The notes under the pieces were generated by a model, which saw only the letters and a program-made list of their open reading frames with translations, was not told where the DNA came from and made no database searches. From Microglena sp. YARC (lineage: Eukaryota > Chlorophyta > Chlorophyceae > Chlamydomonadales > Chlamydomonadaceae): a DNA stretch of 64,000 nt. Positions within the stretch are counted from its first letter, which is position 1, and every line of letters starts with the position of its first letter. Location: the NCBI GenBank assembly GCA_022414725.1, contig CM039463.1, forward strand, positions 53,502,128 through 53,566,127, written 5' to 3'. Of this stretch, positions 53,051 through 63,329 are shown piece after piece. The translations under genes were made by a program, and so were the position numbers.

Positions 53051-54539
53051 CAGGGTACTTCAATTGGCCAATTTGACCTGCGCTATAGCGCACTGGAGAA
53101 AAAGAAATCTGCGCTATAAGCGCAGAGGCAAAAAAAACGAAGCGCTTTCCAAAAGCCTAAAAAAAAGCGCTACACACAAAAAAAAACTGCGCTTTAAGCG
53201 CGCAACCGTTTTTTTTCCAGCGCTTTTCTTGTGCTGCTGGTGAACTGGTGGGGTGCCAGAGAGACTCTTGAGGGTGTGGGTGTGTGTGTGTGGGGGGGGG
53301 GGAACTTGTTGCAAATTGGAGGTGGAAACCTGTTACAAATTGAAGGACCGGCTGAAGCATGCACGGATGGAGTGGGAGTGTCTCGTGGAGCAGGGACAGA
53401 AGACCGCAAGGCCGAAGCATCCAGTGCAGCCGCAATGGTTCCCTTCCGCTTCGTCGGGGACGCAGAAAAGGCAACGAATCCGGCTGTGCAAAGTGGAAGG
53501 AGTTGATTTAGCCAAGAAGATATGATGGCATCCAGCAGATTCCAGGACATAGGTCGCATAAGCAAACACACACAAATACAGCTCGATCAAACTATGTACC
53601 CAAGCAATCGAACTTACTCGTGGCCCAGTAGTTCTTGGTCTTTGCTGTCGGGACCCCAGCGGTCTTGGCCTTCTTCGTCGGGTTATCCTGCTTGCCCATC
53701 TCAGCAGTAGGGGCGACTAGGAGAGCGGTAGGGGTGACTAGGAGAGCAGCAAAGGCGAGCAGCAGAGGCGAGCAGCAGAGGCTACAGGCGAGTTGGGCAG
53801 GAAGGAGGAGGCGGAAAGGAAGAGAGAGGGAGGAGGAGCAGGAGGAGGAGAGTGAAAAGGAGGTGGCGGAGGAGAAGTGAGGAGCGAGGACAAGGACTGC
53901 ACAAGGGGGAAAGGAAAAGTTTAGACACTTGATGTCAGCGCGTTTCCAGGAATTCGGCAGGTCACAACTCAACAAGCTGAAAGAGTACTCGACTCGTCGA
54001 TTCAGACGCAATCGAACTTACGTGTGGTGGGTTAGAAGGAGCCTATCAGACTTGAGCAGTTAGCTGTGACGAAATGGCAACAGATGAGCAGCAGATGAGC
54101 AGGGGCGAGGAACGGAAGCGTTGAATAGGATAGAGATAGGATTTTGACATAACCGCACTCTGCAGGGTGTTGAATTTAAGAGTCCAGAATACGGTTGTTT
54201 CTGTTAGCGTTCAAATTGCACGGTCGACGGCTCGCCGCGTGCTGCTACAGTGCTACCTAGTCAGGATGGCTGCCTGTCACACTATTTGAATCTCACCCCT
54301 TGAGTCACTCAGTCAGTCACTCAATGAGTCAAAGACTGTCACTCAAAAAATGAGAAAGCGCATAGGGGGACCGCGGTTCCAGCGCTTTCTGTGAGAGACT
54401 GAAAAGAGGAAAGCGCACTGGTGTTCAAAAAGACAGCGCGCTAAGCGCACAGGGGTTGCAAAAACCTGCGCTATAGCGCGCAAGGGTGTCAAAAAGTCAG
54501 CGCTCAAAAGCGCAAAAGCGCGCGCTTAGAAGTACCCTG
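53051..54539. mobile_element. hAT-type transposon with GCGC-rich subterminal arrays and 8-bp TSD
   Basis: It begins CAGGGTACTTC and ends GAAGTACCCTG, an 11-bp perfect inverted repeat. CTCTCGAC flanks it at 53043-53050 and 54540-54547. CAGGG ends with an 8-bp duplication are typical of hAT elements. The first about 180 bp and last about 190 bp are packed with AGCGC, GCGCTATAGCGC and GCGCAG motifs separated by A-runs, presumably transposase-binding repeats. The interior (53230-54340) includes a possible decayed gene on the minus strand, but no hAT transposase signature. A 195-bp relative is at 40031-40225. Confidence 0.85.
53340..53699 (-). CDS. Possible 5' gene fragment inside the hAT element
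   Basis: An ATG at 53699 opens MGKQDNPTKKAKTAGVPTAK and ends after TKNYWAT at a consensus donor (A|GTAAGTTC, 53618). A phase-compatible acceptor (TTTGCACAG at 53484-53492) leads to FVAFSASPTKRKGTIAAALD and a Ser/Pro/Ala-rich continuation. Only about 80 residues can be followed. It may be the remnant of the transposase or a captured gene; I do not recognise it. Confidence 0.3.
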
Positions 54540-54547
54540 CTCTCGAC

Positions 54548-55350
<803 letters not shown>

Positions 55351-55359
55351 ATTGCCGGT

Positions 55360-56243
55360 TAATCTGATTGAGGGCTGGACTAAACCCTAATCTTACCGAC
55401 TCGTGTTCGATTCCCGTCGTATGTACGTATCTCAGGGTTGCGGCCTGTGCCCTGTGGACGCGGCGTTTTCATTTGTCGTTTCCCTCCTGGCCTGTGGACT
55501 CAATCCAGGGACCTGGAGCATGTCTACGATTTCCCCTGGGGAAATTCGCATCTTCGCGACTCTTGTAGCTCATTACATGAGCTCTTTGTGCTTGACAAGG
55601 AAATCTGCTCTTTCACCCTAGTTCCTGCAGGTTGCGGAGTAGCAACTGTAGCCTCGGGAGTTGCTGCACCTGCCTCCATGGAACTTCGGGAAGTCAGTGA
55701 GCTAATAAGTTCATTAGCCTTACAGGCCACCAAGTTGAATAAGAATGCCATGCCATGCTACATTGATTCTTGACCGCCCCAATATTAAATTGTACGGATA
55801 AGCAAGCAACTGCTTGTGCATCCATCATTAAGGACTCAAGGAGGCTGCCAATGCTGCTTGATGAACATTACACCACCCCCGGCCGACCTCCAGGGGACCC
55901 GCCAGGGCCCCCTACTATTTTTTAGATTAGCTTTAGCTAGTCTATAAGCTTTGGGTTCCTCGTCTTTCTTTTCTTTTACTTTACTCTTTGTCACTTTTTT
56001 TTTCCTTTTCCTTCTCGAATCTAGGGTATAGCATCCTTCCTGTCAAGAAACTGCCACGTGTTTAAATGGCCACGAGTTCACAACCAGGTGTTACTAGATG
56101 ACGCTGGCATCGTCCGAAACCATTGGACCGGCAGGAAGGAATGACGCATGGGTAGATGTAGGCGCAGGCGCAAACGCAGGAAGTGATTAGCGAGTTCGGA
56201 GACCAATCTAAACGAGGCTGATAAGGAAGCCTATCCATGTTTG
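55360..56243 (+). other. Unassigned segment with a tRNA-like B box and a short open frame
   Basis: At 55405-55423 the plus strand has GTGTTCGATTCCCGTCGTA, close to the RNA polymerase III B box. A 111-codon frame (55438-55773) ends with MELREVSELISSLALQATKL. It could be the body of a tRNA-derived SINE or a fragment of a gag-like gene; evidence is thin. The rest to 56243 is AT-rich with no gene seen. Confidence 0.25.
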
Positions 56244-56539
56244 TGTGACGTCTGAAAGACGTCTTAGCTTGATATAAAGTATCAGGAGAGAAAGGATTTG
56301 AACCTCTCTGTTTTCTGGCCTATGAGAGTTAAGCTCGACCTGAAGTCTCCTACATTCTCCCGCGGTTTAGCGATAAACCCGTCGATTCGTATTGACCTTC
56401 CAGGCGACTCGAATAGCCTGAAGGACGCGCGAAGGGCGCGGACGTGTTTAACGGTTCAAACCGTTAAGGCAGTTCCCCTTCCTCGGGGAAGTCGTCGCCG
56501 CCTCGAGGTAGCGCAGGTGACGGATCGTTATCTGTCACA
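56244..56539 (-). repeat. 3' LTR of the gypsy element
   Basis: It runs from TGTGACGTCTG to CTGTCACA, giving TGTGAC/GTCACA inverted ends. It shares about 285 nt with the right LTR at high identity (for example TTAACGGTTCAAACCG versus TTAACTGTTGAAACCG). Confidence 0.82.
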
Positions 56540-56738
56540 TTTCCCCCCTCTCTAGCTCGCGACTTCTCCTGAAGTTGTGTGCTGTTCGTAGGACGTACTC
56601 GTCAAGGGTTTATGTCGAGGCCTTGCGACGAGTGCAGGGGCGGACCGGCGCGTGCGGATCAGGGACGTTTGGGACCTCCATAGGACGGGAGCGTGTGGAA
56701 CAGCGAGGTCGGATTCGAGTTCCCAAATAAGGACGTGA

Positions 56739-57023
56739 TCAGAGTGCAGGCACTGTACGAAGTAGCGAAGGAGTCCTGAATCGATTTGGTGGTCGACCAC
56801 TACGCTGATTACGTAGACGAACCCGTTCGAATTTCGTTGAGGGGTCGTTGGTAGCCCAGAAATATCGGGGTTGGGGCGGATCACCGGAGATCCATCGGGG
56901 ACGTAAAGCCTTGAGTATGGACACGAGGAACGTAGGGTGGATGCGCCAGCCCTCGAGGAGGTCGATGGTCGTTGTCGTATAGCGTCTGGGCGCTGTCGAT
57001 CCTCGGAAAGGCCTGTTTCGCAC
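56739..57023 (-). pseudogene. Gypsy integrase C-terminal (IHP) region
   Basis: The frame reads TIDLLEGWRIHPTFLVSILK, matching the chromovirus motif of the form LPxxWRIHPVFHVSLLK that follows the integrase core. Flanking frames are broken. Confidence 0.7.
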
Positions 57024-57392
57024 AGTCCAAGGCGTTGGTCACATGTTGAACCCAAGACACCGCCTGGGGCTGTCAGAAGGGAGTATCGTGTCGGGAGGTT
57101 GGAGAGCGACTCGTGTGAAGCAATCGGGTGCAATTGGTCTCAGTTGGTAAGGCGGTCGGGATTGCCATCGCTCGGGGTCAGCGTACGTGCGCTGTCGTTC
57201 GGAAGGGAGACTTATGAGGGGTGATCAGTCCCTGTTTTATCCCGGTTCGTGTTCGTTGTGTGTACGGTTCGTTGTGTGTGTGTTACGGACCTGGCCAGGT
57301 ATCTTTTTGGTGGATTCAGACCCCTCTGATTTTGGTTAGCCCACGTATGGGGAGCGGTTGTAGCGTGCCTTGGCAGTGCTCGTGTGAAGCCT

Positions 57393-58173
57393 TCACCGAT
57401 TGGCACGAATAACAGGATCGAACGTAATCGTAAACATCAAGGCGCATCGTAGGCCATCAGTAATAACGGCCGATAGAGTTGAACGTGCTTTCGAACCCCG
57501 GGTGCCCGCCACACTGGGTATAATGGAAGGCGAACAAGATGCGACTCTTGAGGGCGTTGCCATTTGGGACCACGATCTGCGCCTCGGATGCTGAACGTTT
57601 AAAGCGGCCTGAACCAACCCAGGAGCCATCGGGGTGTAGGGTAAGGTGTTGCGTGTTTCGAGGACACCGGAACCAAGAGTCACGTTCGGACGCGAGCAAA
57701 ATATCGGGGGAAATTTCACGAGGGTGGATAGGGTCGAGTCGTTCCACAGAGAAAAATTCCATGTATTGCTTACGTTAAAGCCTCGGGCTTGCTTACGTGA
57801 AAGCATCGGTTGATTTGCGAGGTGGACTAGTGGTTCGTGATCAGTATCGAGTTCGAATTCGCCTGTACATTCTTCGAGATAGCATCGCCATTCCTTAAGC
57901 GCGAGTTTTCGAGAACTTGTGGGAATGGAAAGCAATCGGCCAACCCTCTTGAAGGAGAACGCCCCCCGGCCCTCGATGGAAGCGTCTGTGACAGCTCGAA
58001 ATTGTAACGTTGGATCGGGGTGGGCAAGCAGAGGAGCGTTGGTAAGGCTTTCGTTTATAGCGTTGAAGGCACTTTGACAGTCTTAGGTCCAGGCCGCCGC
58101 AAAACCTGATCCCCGCAGTCCGGCGTTCCGTTACCCAAGGGCTTGCCTGCCAGCGTTGGTATTTAAATACCAA
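57393..58173 (-). pseudogene. Gypsy RNase H and integrase zinc-finger region, frame-shifted
   Basis: One frame has SSRKLALKEWRCYLEECTGE then FELDTDHEPLVHLANQPMLS, which is RNase H leading to the ELxTDHxxL motif. Another (57457-57762) has ILFAFHYTQCGGHPGFESTF, the HHCC-type zinc finger block of integrase with its first part altered. Upstream (57895-58173) another frame carries the start of RNase H. Confidence 0.8.
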
Positions 58174-58204
58174 CCCACGGGTCGTGTCGATTTTTCAGTC
58201 GCGG

Positions 58205-58770
58205 TCAGAGGGGCTGCGAGTGTGGGGTATCCTTAGTGGAACGGTTGTACATGCTTCGAGCAGGTCGGAGTCGGGCAGGCGTGACTGCCTTGACGTGCGT
58301 TTTGTTGACTCGATTGCCATCCCCCGAGAGCACGTGGCCGAGATACTTCACTTCGGGAGTTCGGGTTGGAAGAATCTGCCTGTTTCGGGTAGGACCATTC
58401 GGTTGTCCCTTCGTGTTCTGCATCGTCTACTGAAGAGGAGTATGTAAGTAAACGACGATGAATATGCCAATGAAATCTCAGGAGCTGTCTATCAAGGAGG
58501 CCGATGGGGCGATGGCGAGTCCGGACGGCAGGACTTTCTATACTTTTACTCGTGGGTAAAAAATCATGGGCTGACGAACCCTATCGTGACCAAGTCATGG
58601 ACTCGTTGTTGAACCTCGAGGAGTCCAGCGGGAGACACTCGGTGTCCGAGTGAGGATTTCAGAGATGCCGCCAGTGATGGGGCAAACAAACGAGGTGTCC
58701 CATCGAAGGACCTGAATTCGTTATTGCATGGGGATTTCCGGAAGTTGAACGATTCCCAATAATTGAACAA
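58205..58770 (-). pseudogene. Gypsy reverse transcriptase fragments
   Basis: EVKYLGHVLSGDGNRVN (58205-58423) corresponds to the conserved V-x-YLGHxxSxxG motif near the end of Ty3/gypsy RT. Weaker matches to the early RT (fingers) lie at 58564-58770. The YxDD region is not readable in one frame. Confidence 0.72.
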
Positions 58771-59365
58771 TCTCAGCTCGAGCTGCGTTCACTTTGCTGG
58801 TGAATAATCTGGTGGACACGAGCCCCGTCTCAGCTGGAGGTGCGTTCACTTCACTTGTGAATTTCTGGTGGACAGTAGCCCAAGGGCGTTGCGTTCTGCA
58901 ATTTCGAAGAGCTCGTTTCGACCCAACCTGCAGGCTACAAGTTCAGGGTGTGTTGTCGTGAGCCGTTGTCGGGTCAGGCCCGTCCTGGGGACCCAGAGGG
59001 TGGCCCGTGACCAGAGGCGAAAGCATGGGAGGTGTAATTCGGGCCGTGAGTGGGGACGGGAAACGGAACAAGGAACGGGCATTCGCTGCTGCAACGGAAC
59101 ACGGGACAAGCGTAGCGCAACAGGTTTACAGGTATCAAAGGCATATTATCATGCCCCGTCCAAATGGGGGTCTTTCGAGGGCAGGCAGAGGCATCACGAC
59201 TTCTTACCGACGGGGTAGCAGCCTCGAGGTAGGAGAGGCTCTGTTCCAAGAAGCGAGGCGGACGGGTGGGTGGGTGCAGTGTCCAGCGGGGTCCGGAAAG
59301 TAAGTCCACTGAAGAGGGCGTTGATCTGCGGATAGGTGGGGGGGTGGGCCAGCGTGGATAAAAAA

Positions 59366-59384
59366 GATCAGGCTCCGTAAACCA
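59366..59384 (-). other. Primer-binding site of the gypsy element
   Basis: Sense TGGTTTACGGAGCCTGAT starts two bases after the LTR end. Its complement ends CCGTAAACCA, as expected for a tRNA 3' end including CCA. I cannot name the tRNA. Confidence 0.55.
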
Positions 59385-59386
59385 AA

Positions 59387-59674
59387 TGTGACGTCTGAAA
59401 GACGTTTTAGCTTGATATAAAGTATCAGGAGAGAAAGGATTTGAACCTCTCTGTTTTCTGGCCATAGAGAGTTAAGCTCGACCTGAAGTCTCCTACATTC
59501 TCCCGCGGTTTAGCGATAAACTCGTCGATTCGTATTGACCTTCCAGGCGACTCGAATAGCCTGAAGGACGCGCGAAGGGCGCGGACGTGTTTAACTGTTG
59601 AAACCGTTAGGGCAGTTCCCCTTCCTCGGGGAAGTCGTCGCCGCCTCGAGGTAGCGCAGGTGACGGATCGTTAT
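59387..59674 (-). repeat. 5' LTR of the gypsy element
   Basis: It starts TGTGACGTCTGAAAGACG and matches the left LTR to GGATCGTTAT, then diverges, so its outer end is truncated or replaced. Confidence 0.8.
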
Positions 59675-59779
59675 ACGAAGAATGAAGGCATTAGTCTCTC
59701 TCTCATAGTCGTGTTACAGTTTACGTGTGAAAAACGGCACCTAACAACTGGACCCGAATTTATTATGAATCCGGGTCAA

Positions 59780-60115
59780 ATCAGAAATGAAAATCAGGGG
59801 TTTCCCAAATATCAAAAGCTTCATCCAGAAAATGTCTAGAAAACGCACTAAAAATTTCAGAACGCTGAAAAGCTAATTAAGTCGAAAAATCAGGGATTTT
59901 TTAGATGTCAAAAGCATCATACTGGAAAATTCCAGAAATCATCACGCTGAAATCAGAGATTTCTCAAATATCAAACGCATTGTCCTAAAAAATTCCAGAA
60001 AGCGCAGTAAAATTATAGAAAGCTGAAAAACAAATAAAATTGAGTAATCAGGGATTTCCAGGTCTCAAAAGCATCATCCTGAAAATGTCCACAAATCGCA
60101 ATGAAGTTTTTCAGG
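59780..60115. repeat. AT-rich degenerate tandem repeat, about four copies
   Basis: The recurring order is AATCAGGGATTT, then CAAAAGCATCATCCTG, AAAATTCCAGAAA and GCGCA..AAAATT, at about 59,787, 59,890, 59,950 and 60,045. Spacing varies between 60 and 105 nt. No gene was recognised from 59,675 to 61,017. Confidence 0.65.
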
Positions 60116-60737
60116 ACACTGCAAGCAAGACATATTGGAAGTCCAAGTTATGAAGAAATTTCTATCAAACAACGAATATTTATAGGGTATCATCATGATG
60201 ATGGTCAGACTCCTCAATTTTTCCAGATGTTGGGAAATCATCCTCGAAAATGTCAGAAAATCAGGAATCCACCTAAATGAACCCGACAAAATCCGGAGAT
60301 CCCAAAAAGCAATTTGTGATCTAAACCTATTCAGAAAGGAAAGGTGTCCCATCCAAATAAATGCAGTAGAGAATCCTTCAGGCGGTCCTTTAGAATCGCT
60401 GATCTTAAACACGTGCTGGTCTTGCTATTTTCAATACCTGGGACTGCATCCATGGTCATCGTAAACTGCGGACCACGCCCTAGCCATCCTAAAACCAGGG
60501 AATGCTGACATGTGTCTCCTCTTTCATTATAAACCAGCCATCTAACTTGACAGTGATCCTTCCATTGTAGATGTCCTCCTAGAACATTTGTCAAGCGACA
60601 ACATGCAGACACACGCACTGCCTCATGTATTCCACCTGCATAGCAATAAAGCAAGTTCTTCAGAAATAAATTGCGCATTCAGGGAAAGAGAGGTTCAAAA
60701 TGGATCCTATGAGGTGGTTTATGTCACGGCTATCAGA

Positions 60738-60880
60738 GTTTTTCTCTTCTAGACAGCTCCCCTTCTGTCTATTCAGTTTGAACTTGAGTTTAGCTCTGAC
60801 CGGCAGTTTGGCTGCTCGCCGTCTTCGACAACCTGGAAAATGACTAGCTATTCAGCCAAACCTAACGCAACGTAGGGCAA
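60738..60880. mobile_element. Decayed MITE copy of the AGCAGC family
   Basis: CTCTTCTAGACAGCTCCCCT resembles the TTCTAGGCAGCTCCCCTG start, and GCTATTCAGCCAAACCTAAC with GCAACGTAGGGC matches its interior. Terminal repeats are eroded. Confidence 0.4.
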
Positions 60881-61017
60881 GTTAAAGTTAACACCCAATT
60901 GTATAATTATTTCGAGGAAAGAAAAGAAGACAGGCGAGGGTATAGTACATACTGCCTAAATTTCTGGGTGTAGCAGTCCTAAAGTCCTAGTCCTAAAGGC
61001 TTAGTCCTCAAAGACAA

Positions 61018-61190
61018 ATTGGCTGAGTGTGTTGGCAACGGAACAACAGGTGGCAACAAAAATGGAGCTGACCGAAGCCAGTTAGTTATGAGGCAGTTGG
61101 CTGACGTGTCAGGCTTCAATGTTTCGGTCGGTTGGACAGTCAAACAGGCAACGGGTTGAATCTGGTGAGGGGGCTCTGCTCAAAATCCCT
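61018..61190 (+). repeat. Dispersed repeat R2, copy 3
   Basis: It has AAATTGGCTGAGTGTGTTGG, GAAGCCAGTTAGTTATGAGG and GGCTGACGTGTCAGGCTTCA, collinear with 39408-39605. Confidence 0.75.
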
Positions 61191-61469
61191 ATCGGTATGA
61201 TATACCAGATATGGCCCTACAAAGCTTTTGCAAGTCCTGTTCTTGGAAGGCTCCCTTAGAATTAAAGCGTACAGAGAAAGATAGATACACATTTGAGAAC
61301 ATTGCAGGAACTTACCAACATGGTCAAAGAAGTGCAGCTTTCCCTCCATGCATGATATCGTGACCTGAACAATGGATGCGAAACTGTTGATACCGGCTGG
61401 GAAATGACTGAGTACACAAGAAGCAGGGACAAGAAGTAGCATGCACTTTGGCTTACAAGATGCTTTCAA

Positions 61470-61735
61470 GCACTTGTTCTCAAGCAAGTTCGTTAAGGTT
61501 CATGCGACGGAAAGGAGGCTTCTATGGGTACGCCCCACCAAGTAGGAAGCTTTATACCGATAGTGGTTTGCTTCTTTCAAATGTGAGCTATCTAGCTAGC
61601 TGTGCGAACAAGGATTGCTCACCTCGCGTGTGCCTTGCACCCGTGTTCAGTTCTTCTAGGCTCATGCGACGGAAAGGAGTCTTCTTTGGACGCGCGCCAT
61701 CAACCAGGAAGCTCCGTACCGGTGCATTCATCCGA
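61470..61735 (+). repeat. 163-nt direct duplication with an open frame
   Basis: CATGCGACGGAAAGGAG occurs at 61500 and 61663, each followed by a related 45-nt block. A plus-strand frame (61448-61771) reads LRFMRRKGGFYGYAPPSRKL and later SRLMRRKGVFFGRAPSTRKL. The duplication keeps similarity at the protein level, but the frame has no known domain and its start is unsupported. Confidence 0.5.
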
Positions 61736-61962
61736 ATTGTCCATCATAACGTCGGAAGCACCTTATCATAATTGTCTAGAAGCATGGAATGAGGATGCAT
61801 TGTAGGAAGAAGGAAGGAGGACGAATTGTCATAAAAAGAGGAAGATAATATGTTATGCTACGGTGCGATCTCGACACTTATATCGGCCTAGGGACAGCGT
61901 CAGCTCCAAGTCAGACAGTGGTACAGGCAGTACAGATGCCAGGCTAAGGTGTGGTGGGCTAA

Positions 61963-62634
61963 GAGTGTGTTTCCACAGAGATTTTCGCGTGTTCGCGAAA
62001 CAAAAAGTAAACCCTCCCCGGTGCCAGGTAGGCAATTTTGTTTCCACAGGGGTTCCCCCGAGTCTCCCCGGAGAATCCCCGGAGTTCCAGGTCGGCAAAT
62101 CTTCGCGACAGGTCGTCGAATCTTTACCCCTGGGTATTTTTGAATATTTCGAAATATTTACGAAAAATGACGGTTAAAAGTACAAAACGGACGATTAACG
62201 ACTTTCCCCTGGCTTTCCAGGAGAAAAGTTTCGGGGAAACATGCCGCCCACCCCTGGAGATTTTGGAGTCTCCCCGGAGTCCACATCAGCATTTCCCGGA
62301 GTCCACATCAGCATCCCAGGAGAATCGCCGCAGGGTCGAGACACAAAATCGACAAGGCGTGTCATTGTTTGCGTTGTGACAACTTCAGCTTTTACTTCAC
62401 AGCGGCTCTCTCTTTTGTTCTGTCGCTTGGGCTTCCCATGGATTGGGGTCCAGCAGTTGACCTGTCAGCTCAACTGAACCCAACCGAAACTCCCCGGAGA
62501 ATCCCGAAGTCTCTGGGGCGAATCAAGGACTTCGGGATTCTCCGGGGATTGTCAGTTGGGTTCAGTTGAGCTGCCAGGTCGACTCCTGGAACCTAATCCA
62601 CGGGAAGGCCAAACAGTCCTGTGGAAACACACCC
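61963..62634. mobile_element. PIF/Harbinger-like element P1 with TAA duplication
   Basis: It starts GAGTGTGTTTCCACAG and ends CTGTGGAAACACACCC (15 of 16 complementary). It is flanked by TAA at 61960-61962 and 62635-62637. Three-base T-A-rich duplications and GGG(T)GTGTTT ends fit the PIF/Harbinger superfamily. The right third folds into a long hairpin (see below). No transposase was recognised. Confidence 0.7.
62427..62617. other. Long imperfect hairpin in P1 with a perfect 20-bp core
   Basis: CCCCGGAGAATCCCGAAGTC pairs exactly with GACTTCGGGATTCTCCGGGG across a 15-20-nt loop. Pairing continues outward (TCAGCTCAACTGAACCCAAC with GTTGGGTTCAGTTGAGCTG, then GGCTTCCCATGGATT with a matching AATCCACGGGAAGGCC) for roughly 85-90 nt per arm. 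Confidence 0.85.
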
Positions 62635-62637
62635 TAA

Positions 62638-63261
62638 CAGCTTGTTTCCAACCAGTTGGAGGTCCGGTTAAGGATTGTGTTTCGGAGGGTTTAGACTCGA
62701 CCTCTAACCGAACCCTTAACTGGTTGGAAACATTCCACCAGTTAAGCAGTCTTTTGCATCTGGCCTGTTCATCTCAAAATGGATCAACGTGTCAAATGGG
62801 CAGCGCAGCACTTCCTCGCTATCCAGACGCTGATTTCAGCGTTTATCCCGCTCCTTGCCAGATCTAGAACACGCATCTGCGCCTGCCCCTTAGGAAGATC
62901 AGTCGAAAATTGCGTGGCAGGGACGGTGCCCTGCTGCTGCGAATCCATCTTGGTGAAACCGTGCGATCAATGATGAGTGTCCGAAAAAGAAAGAAAGGAT
63001 GCGGCACTCCAAAGCAGCATGATTTTTAAGAGGCGCGCGCCAATTTCGTGACGTCACCAGATCTAATGCAACAACCGAATTTAACCGCCCCTTAGCCTTC
63101 TTCAACAGCGGGGGTGGGGGGTGCGCCGTTGCACTAACTGGGGCAGTTGGTCTTTAACCGGACCTCAACTTTTTGTGTTTCCGACCAAACACCGGTTAGC
63201 GCCGAAAATAACGAATTTAACCGCCGCTTAACTGGACCTCCAACTGGTTGGAAACAAGCTG
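62638..63261. mobile_element. PIF/Harbinger-like element P2 with TAA duplication
   Basis: CAGCTTGTTTCCAACCAG at the left and its exact reverse complement at the right extend to about 34 of 35 matching bases. TAA flanks it at 62635-62637 (shared with P1) and 63262-63264. A second inverted copy of the terminal sequence lies inside, at about 62,718-62,741. It holds a 64-codon frame (62779-62973). Confidence 0.72.
62779..62973 (+). CDS. Small open frame inside P2, unrecognised
   Basis: ATG at 62779 gives MDQRVKWAAQHFLAIQTLIS, a hydrophobic stretch, then a cysteine-rich tail (VPCCCESILVKPCDQ). It might be a degraded N-terminal piece of a PIF/Harbinger transposase gene, but no motif confirms this. 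Confidence 0.25.
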   Translation: MDQRVKWAAQHFLAIQTLISAFIPLLARSRTRICACPLGRSVENCVAGTVPCCCESILVKPCDQ

Positions 63262-63329
63262 TAAGGTGCGGTGGCTAACGCGCGCAAGAGAAGGGGGGCA
63301 TTAGGCTGTCACAGTTTGAAACAGTCGTT

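Larger units (their letters stand above)
56244..59674 (-). mobile_element. Degenerate Ty3/gypsy (chromovirus-like) retrotransposon
   Basis: LTR-like direct repeats lie at 56244-56539 and 59387-59674, both starting TGTGACGTCTGAAAGACG. Between them the minus strand carries, in order, RT, RNase H, integrase and a C-terminal IHP block, with frames broken throughout. The primer site TGGTTTACGGAGCC lies two bases inside the right repeat. The interior is only about 2.8 kb, so gag-protease is mostly lost. No target duplication could be identified. Confidence 0.82.
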
